A stretch of DNA of 64,000 bases, taken from positions 155,326 to 219,325 of the forward strand of contig NZ_JABUXV010000010.1 in NCBI RefSeq assembly GCF_014897705.1. Reading direction: 5' to 3'. Of the stretch, positions 15,699 to 24,008 are shown in pieces (position 1 is the first letter of the stretch; each line of letters begins with the position of its first letter). Source of the stretch: Brachybacterium sp. FME24 (GTDB taxonomy: Bacteria > Actinomycetota > Actinomycetes > Actinomycetales > Dermabacteraceae). The translations under genes and the position numbers were made by a program. The notes below the pieces were generated by a model. That model made no database searches. It was not told the DNA's origin and worked only from the letters and a program-made list of their open reading frames with translations.

Positions 15699-16019
15699 TC
15701 AGATGTCGTCCTCGTAGGCAGGACCGCCCTCGTTCTCCCAGTTCTCGATCCGCTTCACCTTGCTCTGGTTGAACTTCTGACGCACCCCGTAGCCGGCGTC
15801 GTCGTCCTCGGCCAGGAACTGGACGCCGTGGTCCTCCAAGGCTTCTCGCAGGGCATCGTTCTGGGCCGCACCGAGGTCGTCACCACCTCGTTCGAAGCTG
15901 CGAAGCTGGTCGGGGTCGAGGCCCGCGCGGTGGCCGACGACGTCGAGGGAGACCTGCGCGAGGGCCCGCCCCGCTCTAGCCTGGTCACCGGTGAGAAGAG
16001 GACGTTCAGTGGGCTCCAT
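15699..16019 (-). CDS. XRE-like helix-turn-helix protein
   Basis: This 106-aa protein opens with an HTH-like segment: LTGDQARAGRALAQVSLDVV, then HRAGLDPDQLRSFERG. This matches the XRE-type layout, in which 'ARALLGLSQ..LA..AGL....I..fE.G' forms the DNA-binding bundle, followed by ALREALEDHGVQFLAED. Small proteins of this kind are common actinobacterial regulators. The C-terminus (KRIENWENEGGPAYEDDI) is acidic. The ATG at 16019 is preferred over a longer in-frame start because the fold begins after it; CACACT lies six bases before it, one base off the leaderless pattern. It converges on the Phd-type antitoxin gene; the function is unknown. Confidence 0.7.
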   Translation of the reverse strand: MEPTERPLLTGDQARAGRALAQVSLDVVGHRAGLDPDQLRSFERGGDDLGAAQNDALREALEDHGVQFLAEDDDAGYGVRQKFNQSKVKRIENWENEGGPAYEDDI

Positions 16020-16135
16020 TCCCTCAGTGTGGCCCATCGCGCGGCGAAGTCCAGGGCAACTGGACCGCACTCTGCGTGATGACGGGGACGACGATCGACG
16101 CTCCGCCTGAAATCCGTGCCGAACGGTCGGGTCCC

Positions 16136-16165
16136 TTGGTGTGGCGGGCTCGACGTGCCTACCGT
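16136..16165 (+). promoter_or_regulatory. Predicted promoter of the 54-aa/125-aa gene pair
   Basis: TTGGTG (16136-16141), an 18-bp spacer and TACCGT (16160-16165) form a plausible sigma-70-type promoter. The expected transcript would have about 65 bases of leader before the 54-aa frame, whose ATG has a good ribosome-binding site. Confidence 0.4.
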
Positions 16166-16237
16166 GGAGGTCTGGACGAAACCCCCCTCAGAATCACGCG
16201 CATGTCCGTCCCGCACGATCAACGAAAGGAGTCGACC

Positions 16238-16402
16238 ATGCTCACGTCGAGGAGAGATGTCGGGCAGAGCTCCGAACACCCCCGCGCCGCATGCTTCGCG
16301 GTGATCTGTTCGAGGGCCACCAGCCGGAGAAGCACCTCGATCGTGCCCGGCTCCTTCCGGGCACAGACCGACCGGTGGGAACTGCCAGTGCGCCGTGCGT
16401 GA
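16238..16402 (+). CDS. Small unknown protein (54 aa)
   Basis: This short frame starts MLTSRRDVGQSSEH and is supported by AAAGGAG six bases before its ATG and by a promoter-like sequence further upstream. The product is Arg/Ser-rich with two cysteines and matches no family known to me. Its end overlaps the GTG start of the 125-aa gene by eight bases, which suggests that translation of this frame feeds the next. It may be a regulatory upstream frame rather than a functional protein. Confidence 0.4.
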   Translation: MLTSRRDVGQSSEHPRAACFAVICSRATSRRSTSIVPGSFRAQTDRWELPVRRA

Positions 16403-16772
16403 CAGCAGCGGACACCTCACCAGCGCTTTCCCCGCTTTCTGCGAGGTGCAAGGATGCACCGCGCGCCCACAGGAATGGATCGAGATCGACGACTGCACCT
16501 TCGAGGTGTGCCGCGCGCACAGTCTGCATCTGCGGGCAGGAGAGGCGTATTCAGTCAAAGGCGAGGAGATACTCGCAGGCCTGGACGCCGCCTCCGAGCT
16601 CATCGATGTCCATTCCTCGGCGAGTTCGACCGGGCCGGTCATCACTCTCGAGCTGGGCCACCACGGCGTGATCGATCAGGAGGTCCCGATCAGGGTCACG
16701 CCGCGGCTGCGCGCGTCGTTCGCTGATCTGCTGCGCGATAGCGAGGGCCCGGCACCGAGGAAGGACCAGTAG
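16395..16772 (+). CDS. Hypothetical protein with C4H putative metal site
   Basis: This 125-aa protein has cysteines in CEVQGC followed by CTFEVCRAH about 12 residues later. The C-x4-C...C-x4-C-x2-H arrangement resembles small zinc-binding actinobacterial proteins of unknown function. The C-terminal half (TGPVITLELGHHGV onward) looks like a beta-rich extension. The GTG start is the only start-like codon near the domain; translation probably depends on the overlapping upstream 54-aa frame. A small hairpin (16791-16805) follows the stop. Confidence 0.55.
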   Translation: MRDSSGHLTSAFPAFCEVQGCTARPQEWIEIDDCTFEVCRAHSLHLRAGEAYSVKGEEILAGLDAASELIDVHSSASSTGPVITLELGHHGVIDQEVPIRVTPRLRASFADLLRDSEGPAPRKDQ

Positions 16773-17191
16773 CCCGGGCAGCACGGCTTCCGACGGATTC
16801 CGTCGATTGCGGGACAGAAGTCAGCACGTCGTTGCGGTTTCTCCGGTCATCCAACCGCGGAAACATCGAGAGCGACAGGAAGGTGGGGAGCAGGATCCGC
16901 CTGCGCGGGCGGTACGTCTCTGTCATCTGCCCCCGGCTCCCGCTCCACTCGGCGCACCCCGTCCCCTGATGCGTCCCCTCGTCGAGCCCGCTCATGCTGG
17001 GGTCGTAGTCGACCTCCCCGATGTCGTACATCGAAATCATCCAGTGAAAGAAGCTGTCCCCGCGGTCCCGCAGGCGCCAGCACGAGGATGCTCAGGAGGG
17101 CCGTGCCGCTAGCCTCGAGGCCGTAGGTCCTCGCCGGGGGCACTGCCGGAGACTCCCCTGGGTTCCTCGCCGACACCGTCAAGGAGTGATC
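16773..17191. other. Intergenic interval without recognised gene
   Basis: A 6-bp stem CGACGG-ATT-CCGTCG at 16791-16805, shortly after the 125-aa gene, may be a weak terminator. The rest, up to the AAGGAG of the sulfatase gene, holds no gene or clear promoter that I can support. Confidence 0.4.
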
Positions 17192-18502
17192 GTGACCGAC
17201 CATCGCCCGAACATCGTGGTGCTCTATGCCGACGACCTCGGCTGGGGCGACCTGGGCTGCTTCGGAGCAGCCGACATCCCCACTCCGCACCTGGATTCCC
17301 TGCGTACGAACGGGGTGAAGCTCTCCCAGTGGTACGCGAACTCGCCGGTGTGCTCGCCGTCCCGGGCCTCGCTGCTGACGGGCAAGTACCCCGCCCACGC
17401 CGGCGTGGAGTCGATCCTGGGTGGGCGGCGCGGCACCCCGGGGCTGCCCCCGCAGCCCACCCTCTCCTCCCTGCTGCGCGACCGGGGCTACGCGACGGGA
17501 CTGTTCGGCAAGTGGCATCTGGGTACGGATCCTGCGTTCGCGCCCGGCCGCTACGGCTTCGACGAGGTGTTCGGGATCCGCGCCGGCTGCGTGGACTACT
17601 ACTCGCACATCTTCTACTGGGGCGGCCGCAACCCGGTCCACGATCTGTGGGACGGAGAGGACGAGATTTGGCTGAACGGCGAGTACCTGACCACCGTGAT
17701 CGGTCGCCGCGCCGCGGAGTTCATCACTCGCGAAGCATCACGGGGCCCGTTCTTCTGCTACGTCCCGTTCACTGCTCCTCACTACCCGATGCACGCCCCC
17801 GCGGAGCATATGGATCGCGTGGCGCATCTGCCTCCGGGCAGGCGTGAGATGGCCGCCATGATCGCCGCGCTGGACGACGCCGTGGGCGAGATCCTGGCGG
17901 CGCTGACGGCGGCCGGCGCCCGCGAGAACACACTGGTGGTGTTCTCCTCGGATAACGGCCCCTCGCGGGAGAGCCGCAACTGGTTGGACGGGGAGGAGAT
18001 CTCCTACACCGGCGGCTCGGCCGGCGGTCTGCGCGGGTCCAAGGGATCCGTGTTCGAGGGCGGCATTCGCGTCCCAGGAATCGCTTCCTGGCCTGCCGGA
18101 ATGCCGGCCGGCACCGAGTTCGACGAGCCCGGCATGATGATGGACCTGCTGCCCACGATCCTGCACGCGGCCGACGGCACCGCGCCCGACCTGCCGGACG
18201 TCGACGGCATCTCCCTGCTCGAGGCGCTGCGCGGGGACGCCTCTCCCGCCCAGAGGTCGCTGATGTGGACCTATCAGGGCCAGTGGGCGGTGCGACGCGG
18301 CCACTACAAGCTGGTGACGGAGGCGCGGGAGGGCATGGACCCGCCGGCGACGCTGGAGCGCGCGGTGATCGATCTGGATGCCGACGTGGCCGAGAGACGC
18401 GATGTCACGGCCGAGGTGCCGCAGGCCGCAACGGAACTGGAGCGGGATCTCGACCGATGGCGGGATGCTCACCAGGTCTGGACCTCTGCCGCCATGTTCT
18501 GA
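17192..18502 (+). CDS. Sulfatase (type I, Cys-type), cytosolic
   Basis: This 436-aa alkaline-phosphatase-superfamily sulfatase has metal ligands in VVLYADDLGWGD. Cys54-Ser-Pro-Ser-Arg58 (CSPSRASLLTG) is the site converted to formylglycine by FGE. GLFGKWHLG carries the catalytic Lys-x-His, and VVFSSDNGP the second Asp-Asn metal pair. The GTG at 17192 has AAGGAG five bases upstream and is preferred to an overlapping GTG at 17186. No signal peptide is present, so the substrate must be taken up first. It is not in an obvious operon; the next gene is convergent. A second sulfatase is encoded at 45424. Confidence 0.93.
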   Translation: MTDHRPNIVVLYADDLGWGDLGCFGAADIPTPHLDSLRTNGVKLSQWYANSPVCSPSRASLLTGKYPAHAGVESILGGRRGTPGLPPQPTLSSLLRDRGYATGLFGKWHLGTDPAFAPGRYGFDEVFGIRAGCVDYYSHIFYWGGRNPVHDLWDGEDEIWLNGEYLTTVIGRRAAEFITREASRGPFFCYVPFTAPHYPMHAPAEHMDRVAHLPPGRREMAAMIAALDDAVGEILAALTAAGARENTLVVFSSDNGPSRESRNWLDGEEISYTGGSAGGLRGSKGSVFEGGIRVPGIASWPAGMPAGTEFDEPGMMMDLLPTILHAADGTAPDLPDVDGISLLEALRGDASPAQRSLMWTYQGQWAVRRGHYKLVTEAREGMDPPATLERAVIDLDADVAERRDVTAEVPQAATELERDLDRWRDAHQVWTSAAMF

Positions 18503-18562
18503 GTCGTCAGGGAACGATCGACTGCCCCTCGCAAGGACCGGGGCTGCGTCGAGCGGATGCCG

Positions 18563-19642
18563 TTACGGGGCGGGGTCGAAGCGCAGGATGCGATCATCCG
18601 CGTCGGCCGGATTCCCGCGACCATCGGTGTTGTTGGTGAGCACCCACAGCGAGCCGTCCGGAGCAGTCACCACGTCGCGCAGCCGCCCCACCTCACCGAC
18701 CAGCAGCTGTGTCGACGAGCTCAGGTCCTCCAGCGGCGCCACCCACAACCGCGCGCCCCGGAGGTTGGCGACGTAGAGGCGCCCGCCTGCGATCGCGATG
18801 CCGCTGGGACTCGCCTCGGCGGGAGACCACTGCTGCACCGGATCGAGGTATTCCTCCTGGTCGGCGATGCCTTCGACCTCGGGCCAGCCGTAGTTGCCGC
18901 CGGGTTCGATGACGTTCAGCTCGTCCCAGGTGTCCTGGCCGAACTCGCTGGCGTACATGGTGCCGTCCTGCCCCCAGGCGATCCCCTGCGGGTTGCGATG
19001 CCCGTAGCTGTACACGAGCGAGTCGGGCAGGGGGTTGTCCTCCGGCACGTCCCCGTCCGGCGTCATCCGCAGGATCTTCCCCGAGAGCGCGCCGGTGTCC
19101 TGGGCGCTGTCGCGGTCCGTGGCGTCGCCGACGGTCGCGTACAGCATCTCGTCGGGTCCGACGGCGAGGCGGCCTCCGTTGTGGACCCCGGCCGACGGGA
19201 TGGCGTCGAGGAGAATCGAGGGGTCGCCCAGGCTGATCGCGCCCGGTGATCCCGTCAGCGGTCGGCGCTCGATCCGGTTCCCGTCGGCCGCGGTGAAGTA
19301 GGTGAACAGGTCCCCGTCGTGCGCGACGATGCCGAGCAGTCCTCCCTCTCCCCCGGCGACGACTCCGTCGATCACGCCGACCTCGCGCGCGGTCCCGTCG
19401 GGGGCGAGCTCGAGGATGCGCGCGGAGTCGCGTTCGCTGACCAGCGCCGTCTCCCCGTGGAAGGTGATCGACCAGGGCGCGTCGAGCCCGATGGTGAGGA
19501 TCTCGGCCCCGTCGGGTCCGGACGATTCCGAGCCCGCGACATCATCGGGCCCAGGCCCGTCCGGGGAGTCGGAGCAGGAAGCGAGGAGGCCTCCAGCGGC
19601 GAGGACGCCGCTCAGCGCGGTGAATCGTCGACGAGTGATCAC
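18563..19642 (-). CDS. PQQ-dependent sugar dehydrogenase-like lipoprotein
   Basis: This 359-aa protein has a Tat-like RRRF at the N-terminus followed by LLASC, a lipobox, so it should be exported and lipid-anchored. The mature part is a six-bladed beta-propeller of the soluble aldose dehydrogenase (Asd/YliI) family: GGEGGLLGIV, SAGVHNGGRLAVGPD, YSYGHRNPQGIAW, SEFGQDTWDELNVIEPGGNYGWP and RLRDVVTAPDGSLWVLTNN. YliI-type enzymes oxidise aldose sugars with PQQ at the cell surface. The GTG start has GGGGG about eight bases upstream. It faces the sulfatase gene tail to tail and is divergent from the SDR at 19919. PQQ supply in this organism is unknown. Confidence 0.9.
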   Translation of the reverse strand: MITRRRFTALSGVLAAGGLLASCSDSPDGPGPDDVAGSESSGPDGAEILTIGLDAPWSITFHGETALVSERDSARILELAPDGTAREVGVIDGVVAGGEGGLLGIVAHDGDLFTYFTAADGNRIERRPLTGSPGAISLGDPSILLDAIPSAGVHNGGRLAVGPDEMLYATVGDATDRDSAQDTGALSGKILRMTPDGDVPEDNPLPDSLVYSYGHRNPQGIAWGQDGTMYASEFGQDTWDELNVIEPGGNYGWPEVEGIADQEEYLDPVQQWSPAEASPSGIAIAGGRLYVANLRGARLWVAPLEDLSSSTQLLVGEVGRLRDVVTAPDGSLWVLTNNTDGRGNPADADDRILRFDPAP

Positions 19643-19918
19643 GGCAGTCCCCCTTGATCGGAGCGGGCCACGTCCCGTCCGTCCGACAACGGTAGCCCGC
19701 GCCTCGGAGATGTTGGATCCAGCCCAGCGGGCGCCCGGTCCGTGTCCGGACCGGTTCGGGGCGCTGCCTCTGCCACCCCTCGCACGCTGCCCGGGCGCCC
19801 GCTCTTCACCTGCGGCGCCGGCCGGGCACACTGACGGGCCACGCCAGCGGTGAGTCGCCCCCGCCGCGTCGTGGCCATGGGGCATGGTGGATGCTCCACG
19901 GCCAGGAGAGGAACCACC

Positions 19919-20680
19919 ATGAGATGCGCACTGGTCACGGGAGCATCCCGTGGGATCGGGCGGGCCACGGCGATCGCGCTGAGCGAGCGCGGGGAACGGG
20001 TGGCCGTCCATTACGGCGCCGATGCCGCCTCGGCGCAGGAGACCCTGGCTCAGCTCCACGGCGAGGGCCATGTGCTGGTCGGCGGGGACCTGTCCGATCC
20101 TGACACCGCCCGTCGAATCGTCCAGGAGGCTGAGAGCGCACTCGGGCAGATCGACATCCTCGTCAACAATGCCGGGATCGCGCCCGGTGGAAGCACCGAT
20201 CACCGCGTGGACGAGACCGACTACGACACCTGGCAGCAGCGGTGGACCCGGATGATCGACGTGGACCTCACCGCGCCGGCGAACCTCACGTATCTGGTCT
20301 CCCGCTCCCTCATCGCCCGGCAGGCACCGGGCGTCATCGTGAACGTCGGCTCCCGGGGCGCCTTCCGCGGAGAACCTGATGCCCCCGCCTATGGAGCGGC
20401 GAAGGCAGGGCTGCACGCGTTCGGCCAGTCGATGGCGCTCGCACTGGCGCCCCACGACATCGCTGTCGCCTCGGTGGCTCCCGGGTTCATCGGCACGGAG
20501 CGTCAGCAGAACAAGCTCGACGGGGAGGCCGGTGACGGCTTGCGCGCGCAGAGCCCCTTCGGCAGGGTCGGGACCGCGCAGGAGGTCGCCGCGGCGATCC
20601 TCTATCTCACCTCACCGCAGGCGCAGTGGGCGTCCGGGGCGATCCTCGACCTGAATGGAGCGTCGCACCTGCGGACCTGA
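19919..20680 (+). CDS. SDR family oxidoreductase (3-oxoacyl-ACP reductase-like)
   Basis: This 253-aa classical SDR has TGASRGIG at residues 7-14, NNAGIAPGG, catalytic serine in VNVGSRG and YGAAKAG. VASVAPGFIGTERQQNK and WASGAILDLNGAS mark a FabG-like subfamily. AGGAG and GAGGAACC precede the ATG at 19919; a longer reading frame exists but lacks the fold. It is likely monocistronic, with its own region divergent from the sugar dehydrogenase. The substrate is unknown. Confidence 0.9.
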   Translation: MRCALVTGASRGIGRATAIALSERGERVAVHYGADAASAQETLAQLHGEGHVLVGGDLSDPDTARRIVQEAESALGQIDILVNNAGIAPGGSTDHRVDETDYDTWQQRWTRMIDVDLTAPANLTYLVSRSLIARQAPGVIVNVGSRGAFRGEPDAPAYGAAKAGLHAFGQSMALALAPHDIAVASVAPGFIGTERQQNKLDGEAGDGLRAQSPFGRVGTAQEVAAAILYLTSPQAQWASGAILDLNGASHLRT

Positions 20681-20869
20681 GGCGGCGGCAGGAGCAGTGC
20701 CGCCCTCCCGGCACAGCTGGACTCGGACCAGCAATGGTCCGGTAGCGTTCGATGGCGCGACGTCACTCGCCTCGGGGCAGGGGCGCCGATCGACGGCCGG
20801 CGCCGCTCGGTCTCGCATAGCCCGAACCGGTCGCACACCCCAAGCGTGTCAACCCCAGGAGGAACAGCC

Positions 20870-21457
20870 GTGGATCGAGCGGGCAGTACGCGTGAGGCGA
20901 CGGTCCTCGAATCGTTGCAGTCCGACCCCGTCATCGCCAGTGTCAAGGACGAGAAAGCATTGCTCGCTGCGCTCCGTTCCGAGCACGAGGTCCTCTTCCT
21001 TCTCTACGGAAGCCTGCTCGACATCGAGCAGACAGTGGAGAGATGCAAGACCGCCGGGAAGATCGTGCTGGTGAACCTGGACTTCATCGACGGCCTGTCC
21101 TCGCAGGATGCTGCGGTGGACTGGCTGACCTCCCATACCGGCGCAGATGGGGTCCTCTCCTCCAAACCGAGCGTCGTGCGCGCGGCCCGCCGAGCCGGAC
21201 TGGCCGCCGTGCAACGGTATTTTCTGGTCGACTCGATCTCGTACCACCAGCTGGCACGGGTCCTCAAGCAGGGCGATCCCCACTTCGTGGAGATCCTTCC
21301 CGGCTGCGTGCCTCGCGTGATCGAGTGGCTGCGGGCCGACTTCTCGACGCCGTTGATCGCAGGCGGCCTGGTCTGCGAGCGCAGCGACGTGATCGCAGCG
21401 CTCGGTGCCGGCGCTCTGGCCGTGGCGACCTCGGACCAGCTGGTCTGGGATATGTGA
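20870..21457 (+). CDS. GlpP/YgcP-type antiterminator protein
   Basis: This 195-aa protein matches the glycerol-3-phosphate-responsive antiterminator family: FLLYGSLLDIEQ, GKIVLVNLDFIDGLSS, DGVLSSKPSVVRAARR, QRYFLVDSISYHQ and FVEILPGCVPRVIEW, ending in TPLIAGGLVC. Bacillus GlpP binds leader RNA when it holds glycerol 3-phosphate and lets transcription pass a terminator; E. coli YgcP is a homologue of unknown ligand. The GTG at 20870 has AGGAGG eight bases upstream. A strong terminator stands between this gene and the following transporter/enzyme genes, so it probably controls them by antitermination. The ligand is unknown. Confidence 0.9.
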   Translation: MDRAGSTREATVLESLQSDPVIASVKDEKALLAALRSEHEVLFLLYGSLLDIEQTVERCKTAGKIVLVNLDFIDGLSSQDAAVDWLTSHTGADGVLSSKPSVVRAARRAGLAAVQRYFLVDSISYHQLARVLKQGDPHFVEILPGCVPRVIEWLRADFSTPLIAGGLVCERSDVIAALGAGALAVATSDQLVWDM

Positions 21458-21555
21458 CCGCAGCGTGAGAGCGGGCAGGCCGCCCAGCATGCGCGCCCGG
21501 GCGAGACGCCCGATCCAGCCCACGATATGAGCGGGTGGACACCGCGAGCACACCG

Positions 21556-21600
21556 TTGGTAAGGTCCGACAAAACTTCATAACTCCGGGTTCTTCCCGGA
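21556..21600 (+). promoter_or_regulatory. Possible promoter and leader hairpin before the MFS operon
   Basis: TTGGTA (21556-21561), a 16-bp spacer and CATAAC (21578-21583) resemble a -35/-10 pair. Directly after comes the hairpin TCCGGG-TTCTT-CCCGGA (21584-21600). This hairpin lies at the right place to be the RNA target of the GlpP-type protein, but that is inference. Confidence 0.4.
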
Positions 21601-21617
21601 CGTCACGACAGAGACCA

Positions 21618-21673
21618 AGAGATCAGTGGCGTCACTCCCTTCGGGGGGTGACTGCTTGCTGATCTCTTTTTCT
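21618..21673 (+). terminator. Intrinsic terminator in the operon leader (antitermination target)
   Basis: The outer stem AGAGATCAG (21618-21626) pairs with CTGATCTCT (21659-21667). An inner stem starting GTCACTCCC (21631) closes on a TTCG tetraloop, and a TTTTT tract plus CT follows (21667-21673). It is the most classical intrinsic terminator in the window. It lies 161 bp after glpP-like and 87 bp before the MFS start. Confidence 0.85.
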
Positions 21674-21759
21674 ATGCCCGAAAACGTTCCGCCGCCTCCC
21701 GAACCTGCTGCGGCAGTCCCCCGGAGCTCCCGGCCCTCAATCCACGAAGGAGTGGTTCC

Positions 21760-23043
21760 ATGACTCGAATGCGGAGGTCAGTCAGCTTCCTCCTCCTGGC
21801 GATGACCGGTGGCGTCATCTTCCAGGTCGCCTATCTGCGTTTCCTGTTCCTCAGCGACGGCGCCGAAGCGCTGGGGCTCTCCTTGCAGGAGTACGGCACC
21901 GTCACATCGGTGTTCGGCGCTACCGCCGTCGTCATGTACTTCGTCGGGGGCTGGTTCGCCGACAGGTTCTCCCCGAAACTGCTCATCGTCATTGCGATGG
22001 CCGGTACCGGAGTGCTGGACCTGTACGTCGCCACCGCACCGGGGTACTGGGCGGTGCTCATCGTGCACGTCCTCTTCGCGGTGCTCGGGATGGGCCTGTA
22101 CTGGTCGGCGCTGGTGAAGTCGATCAGTCTGCTCGGGGGCGAGGGCGAGCAGGGGCGCCTGTTCGGCTTCCTGGAAGGGATCCGCGGGCTGACGACGACG
22201 GTCATCGGACTCGTCGGCTCGGCGATCGTCGCGCAGGCCGTCGTGGCGAGCACCGGCGTGGCCACCTTGATCCGCATCTACGGGGTGCTCGCACTGGTGC
22301 TCGCGATCCTCGTGTACTTCATCGTCCACCAGGGGAAGGACGAACTGGACAAGGCGGAGCGCCAATCGGTCGGGTTCCGACAGCTGCTGCAGGCGGCCAC
22401 GAACAAGTACACCTGGCTCATCGGCGGCACCGTGATGATGATGTATTCCTTCTACACCCTGATGGGATACCTGTCGCCGCTGCTGCAGGACGGCTTCGGG
22501 GTCGCAGCAGGCATGATCGGCGTCATCGGCGTCATCCGCACCTACGTCTTCCAGTTCATCGCTGGCCCCGTCGGCGGTGTGCTGGTGGACAAATACTTCC
22601 GCTCCACCCCGAGATTCCTCCGCCTGACCTTCGTGATCGTGGGCCTCACCGCCGTCGGCTATCTCCTCCTGCCTCGGCAAGCGGGCCTGCTATGGATCGC
22701 CGTGGCGCTGATGGTCATCATGAGCCTGGCCGTCTTCGCCGCCCGCGGCGTGTTCTGGGCTTCCGTCGGGGAGCTCGGCATCCCCGTCGCGCAGCGAGGC
22801 GGCGTGATCGGTCTCGCCTCTGGTCTCGCGTATCTGCCCGACGCCTTCCTCCCCGCTGTCGCCTCCTGGTGGATCGGCGACCCGTCCAACGGTGTTCCCA
22901 CGCAGGGCGGCGGGTTCTCGGCGATGTTCATCGTCCTCATCATCGCTGCCGTGATCGGCATGGTCCTGTGCACGGTGACGATGCGCGTCCACGCCCGCGA
23001 GCGCTCCACCTCCCAGCCCGAACCTGCACCCACCCCCGCCTGA
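21760..23043 (+). CDS. MFS transporter (YihN/YqcE-like)
   Basis: This 427-aa membrane protein has about 12 hydrophobic segments. The MFS loop motif between TM2 and TM3 appears as GGWFADRFSPKLL. GMGLYWSALVKSISLLGG and EQGRLFGFLEGIRG resemble the YihN/YqcE branch, which takes up sugar acids, sulfosugars or unknown polyols. GAAGGAG precedes the ATG. It is first of four genes transcribed past the leader terminator, so it probably imports the substrate that the SDR, FAD oxidase and kinase process. Confidence 0.88.
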   Translation: MTRMRRSVSFLLLAMTGGVIFQVAYLRFLFLSDGAEALGLSLQEYGTVTSVFGATAVVMYFVGGWFADRFSPKLLIVIAMAGTGVLDLYVATAPGYWAVLIVHVLFAVLGMGLYWSALVKSISLLGGEGEQGRLFGFLEGIRGLTTTVIGLVGSAIVAQAVVASTGVATLIRIYGVLALVLAILVYFIVHQGKDELDKAERQSVGFRQLLQAATNKYTWLIGGTVMMMYSFYTLMGYLSPLLQDGFGVAAGMIGVIGVIRTYVFQFIAGPVGGVLVDKYFRSTPRFLRLTFVIVGLTAVGYLLLPRQAGLLWIAVALMVIMSLAVFAARGVFWASVGELGIPVAQRGGVIGLASGLAYLPDAFLPAVASWWIGDPSNGVPTQGGGFSAMFIVLIIAAVIGMVLCTVTMRVHARERSTSQPEPAPTPA

Positions 23044-23116
23044 CCTCATCTCGCCGTTCTCGCTCCCCGCGACGAAACGCCCTCCCTCCGAACCGCCTCA
23101 CCTCAGGAGCATGACC

Positions 23117-23893
23117 ATGGACATCACCGACTTCTCACTCGACCACTTCTCCCTGCAGGGAAAGGTCGCCGTGGTCACCGGAGGCAACTCCGGTCTCGGC
23201 CAGGCATTCGCCCTCGCCCTCGCGAAGGCCGGGGCCGACATCCTGGTCCCGAGCATCGTCGACGACGACGGGACCACACGCAGTCTCATCGAGGCGACCG
23301 GGCGTCGCTACGAGTTCCTCGAGATCGACATCACGGCCCACGGATCACCGGCCCGTGTCATCGCACAGGCCCTCGAGTCTCTGGGCGGGCTGGACGTGAT
23401 CGTGAACTCGGCCGGCATGTCGAAGCTCGGATCCGTCCAGGAGTTCGACCGCGAGAAGTGGGATCCGATGGTGGAGCTGAACCTCACGGCACCCTTCGCG
23501 CTCTCGCAGGCGGCGGTCGAGCACTTCATCGCGCAGGGCTCCGGGAAGATCATCAACATCGCCTCGCTCTTCGCCTTCCTCGGGGGCCAGTCCTCCCCCG
23601 CCTACGCCGCGACGAAGCACGGCATCGTCGGATTCACGAAGGCGTACAGCGATGAGCTGGCCCAGCACGGGATCCAGGTCAATGCGATCGCACCCGGCTA
23701 CTTCGCGACCGCGCTGACCGCGACGACCCGCGCGGATCCGGAGGCCAGCCGTCGCATCCTCGAGCACATCCCGGCCGGCCGATGGGGAGAGGTCGCCGAC
23801 CTCATGGGAGCAGCCGTGTTCCTTGCGTCCCGGGCCTCCGACTACGTCAATGGACACGTCCTGACCGTCGACGGCGGCTACCTCGTCCGCTGA
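23117..23893 (+). CDS. SDR family oxidoreductase (YgcW-like)
   Basis: This 258-aa classical SDR has TGGNSGLG near residues 19-26, NSAGMSKLG, INIASLFAF and YAATKHG catalytic motifs. The ending GHVLTVDGGYLVR is that of the gluconate 5-dehydrogenase/2-deoxygluconate 3-dehydrogenase branch. Of two ATGs, the one at 23117 has AGGAG seven bases upstream; the other is only one base from it. It stands between the MFS and the FAD oxidase in the same operon. Its likely job is redox interconversion of a keto/hydroxy sugar or polyol, exact substrate unknown. Confidence 0.88.
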   Translation: MDITDFSLDHFSLQGKVAVVTGGNSGLGQAFALALAKAGADILVPSIVDDDGTTRSLIEATGRRYEFLEIDITAHGSPARVIAQALESLGGLDVIVNSAGMSKLGSVQEFDREKWDPMVELNLTAPFALSQAAVEHFIAQGSGKIINIASLFAFLGGQSSPAYAATKHGIVGFTKAYSDELAQHGIQVNAIAPGYFATALTATTRADPEASRRILEHIPAGRWGEVADLMGAAVFLASRASDYVNGHVLTVDGGYLVR

Positions 23894-24008
23894 CGATCCC
23901 GCCCGTCGTCCATCCCGCCGCCGGCTCGACCCGCAACCGGCCCTGATACCCCCACCACACCACCACACCACCACAAGCACGAACCATCGTGAGAGGACCC
24001 TCCGCACC

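Noticed and set aside
15449..16019. Toxin-antitoxin pair made of the Phd-like protein and its neighbour
   Set aside because: The neighbour is a convergent XRE-type protein on the other strand, not a cotranscribed toxin. No RelE, Doc or PIN motif is visible in the region.
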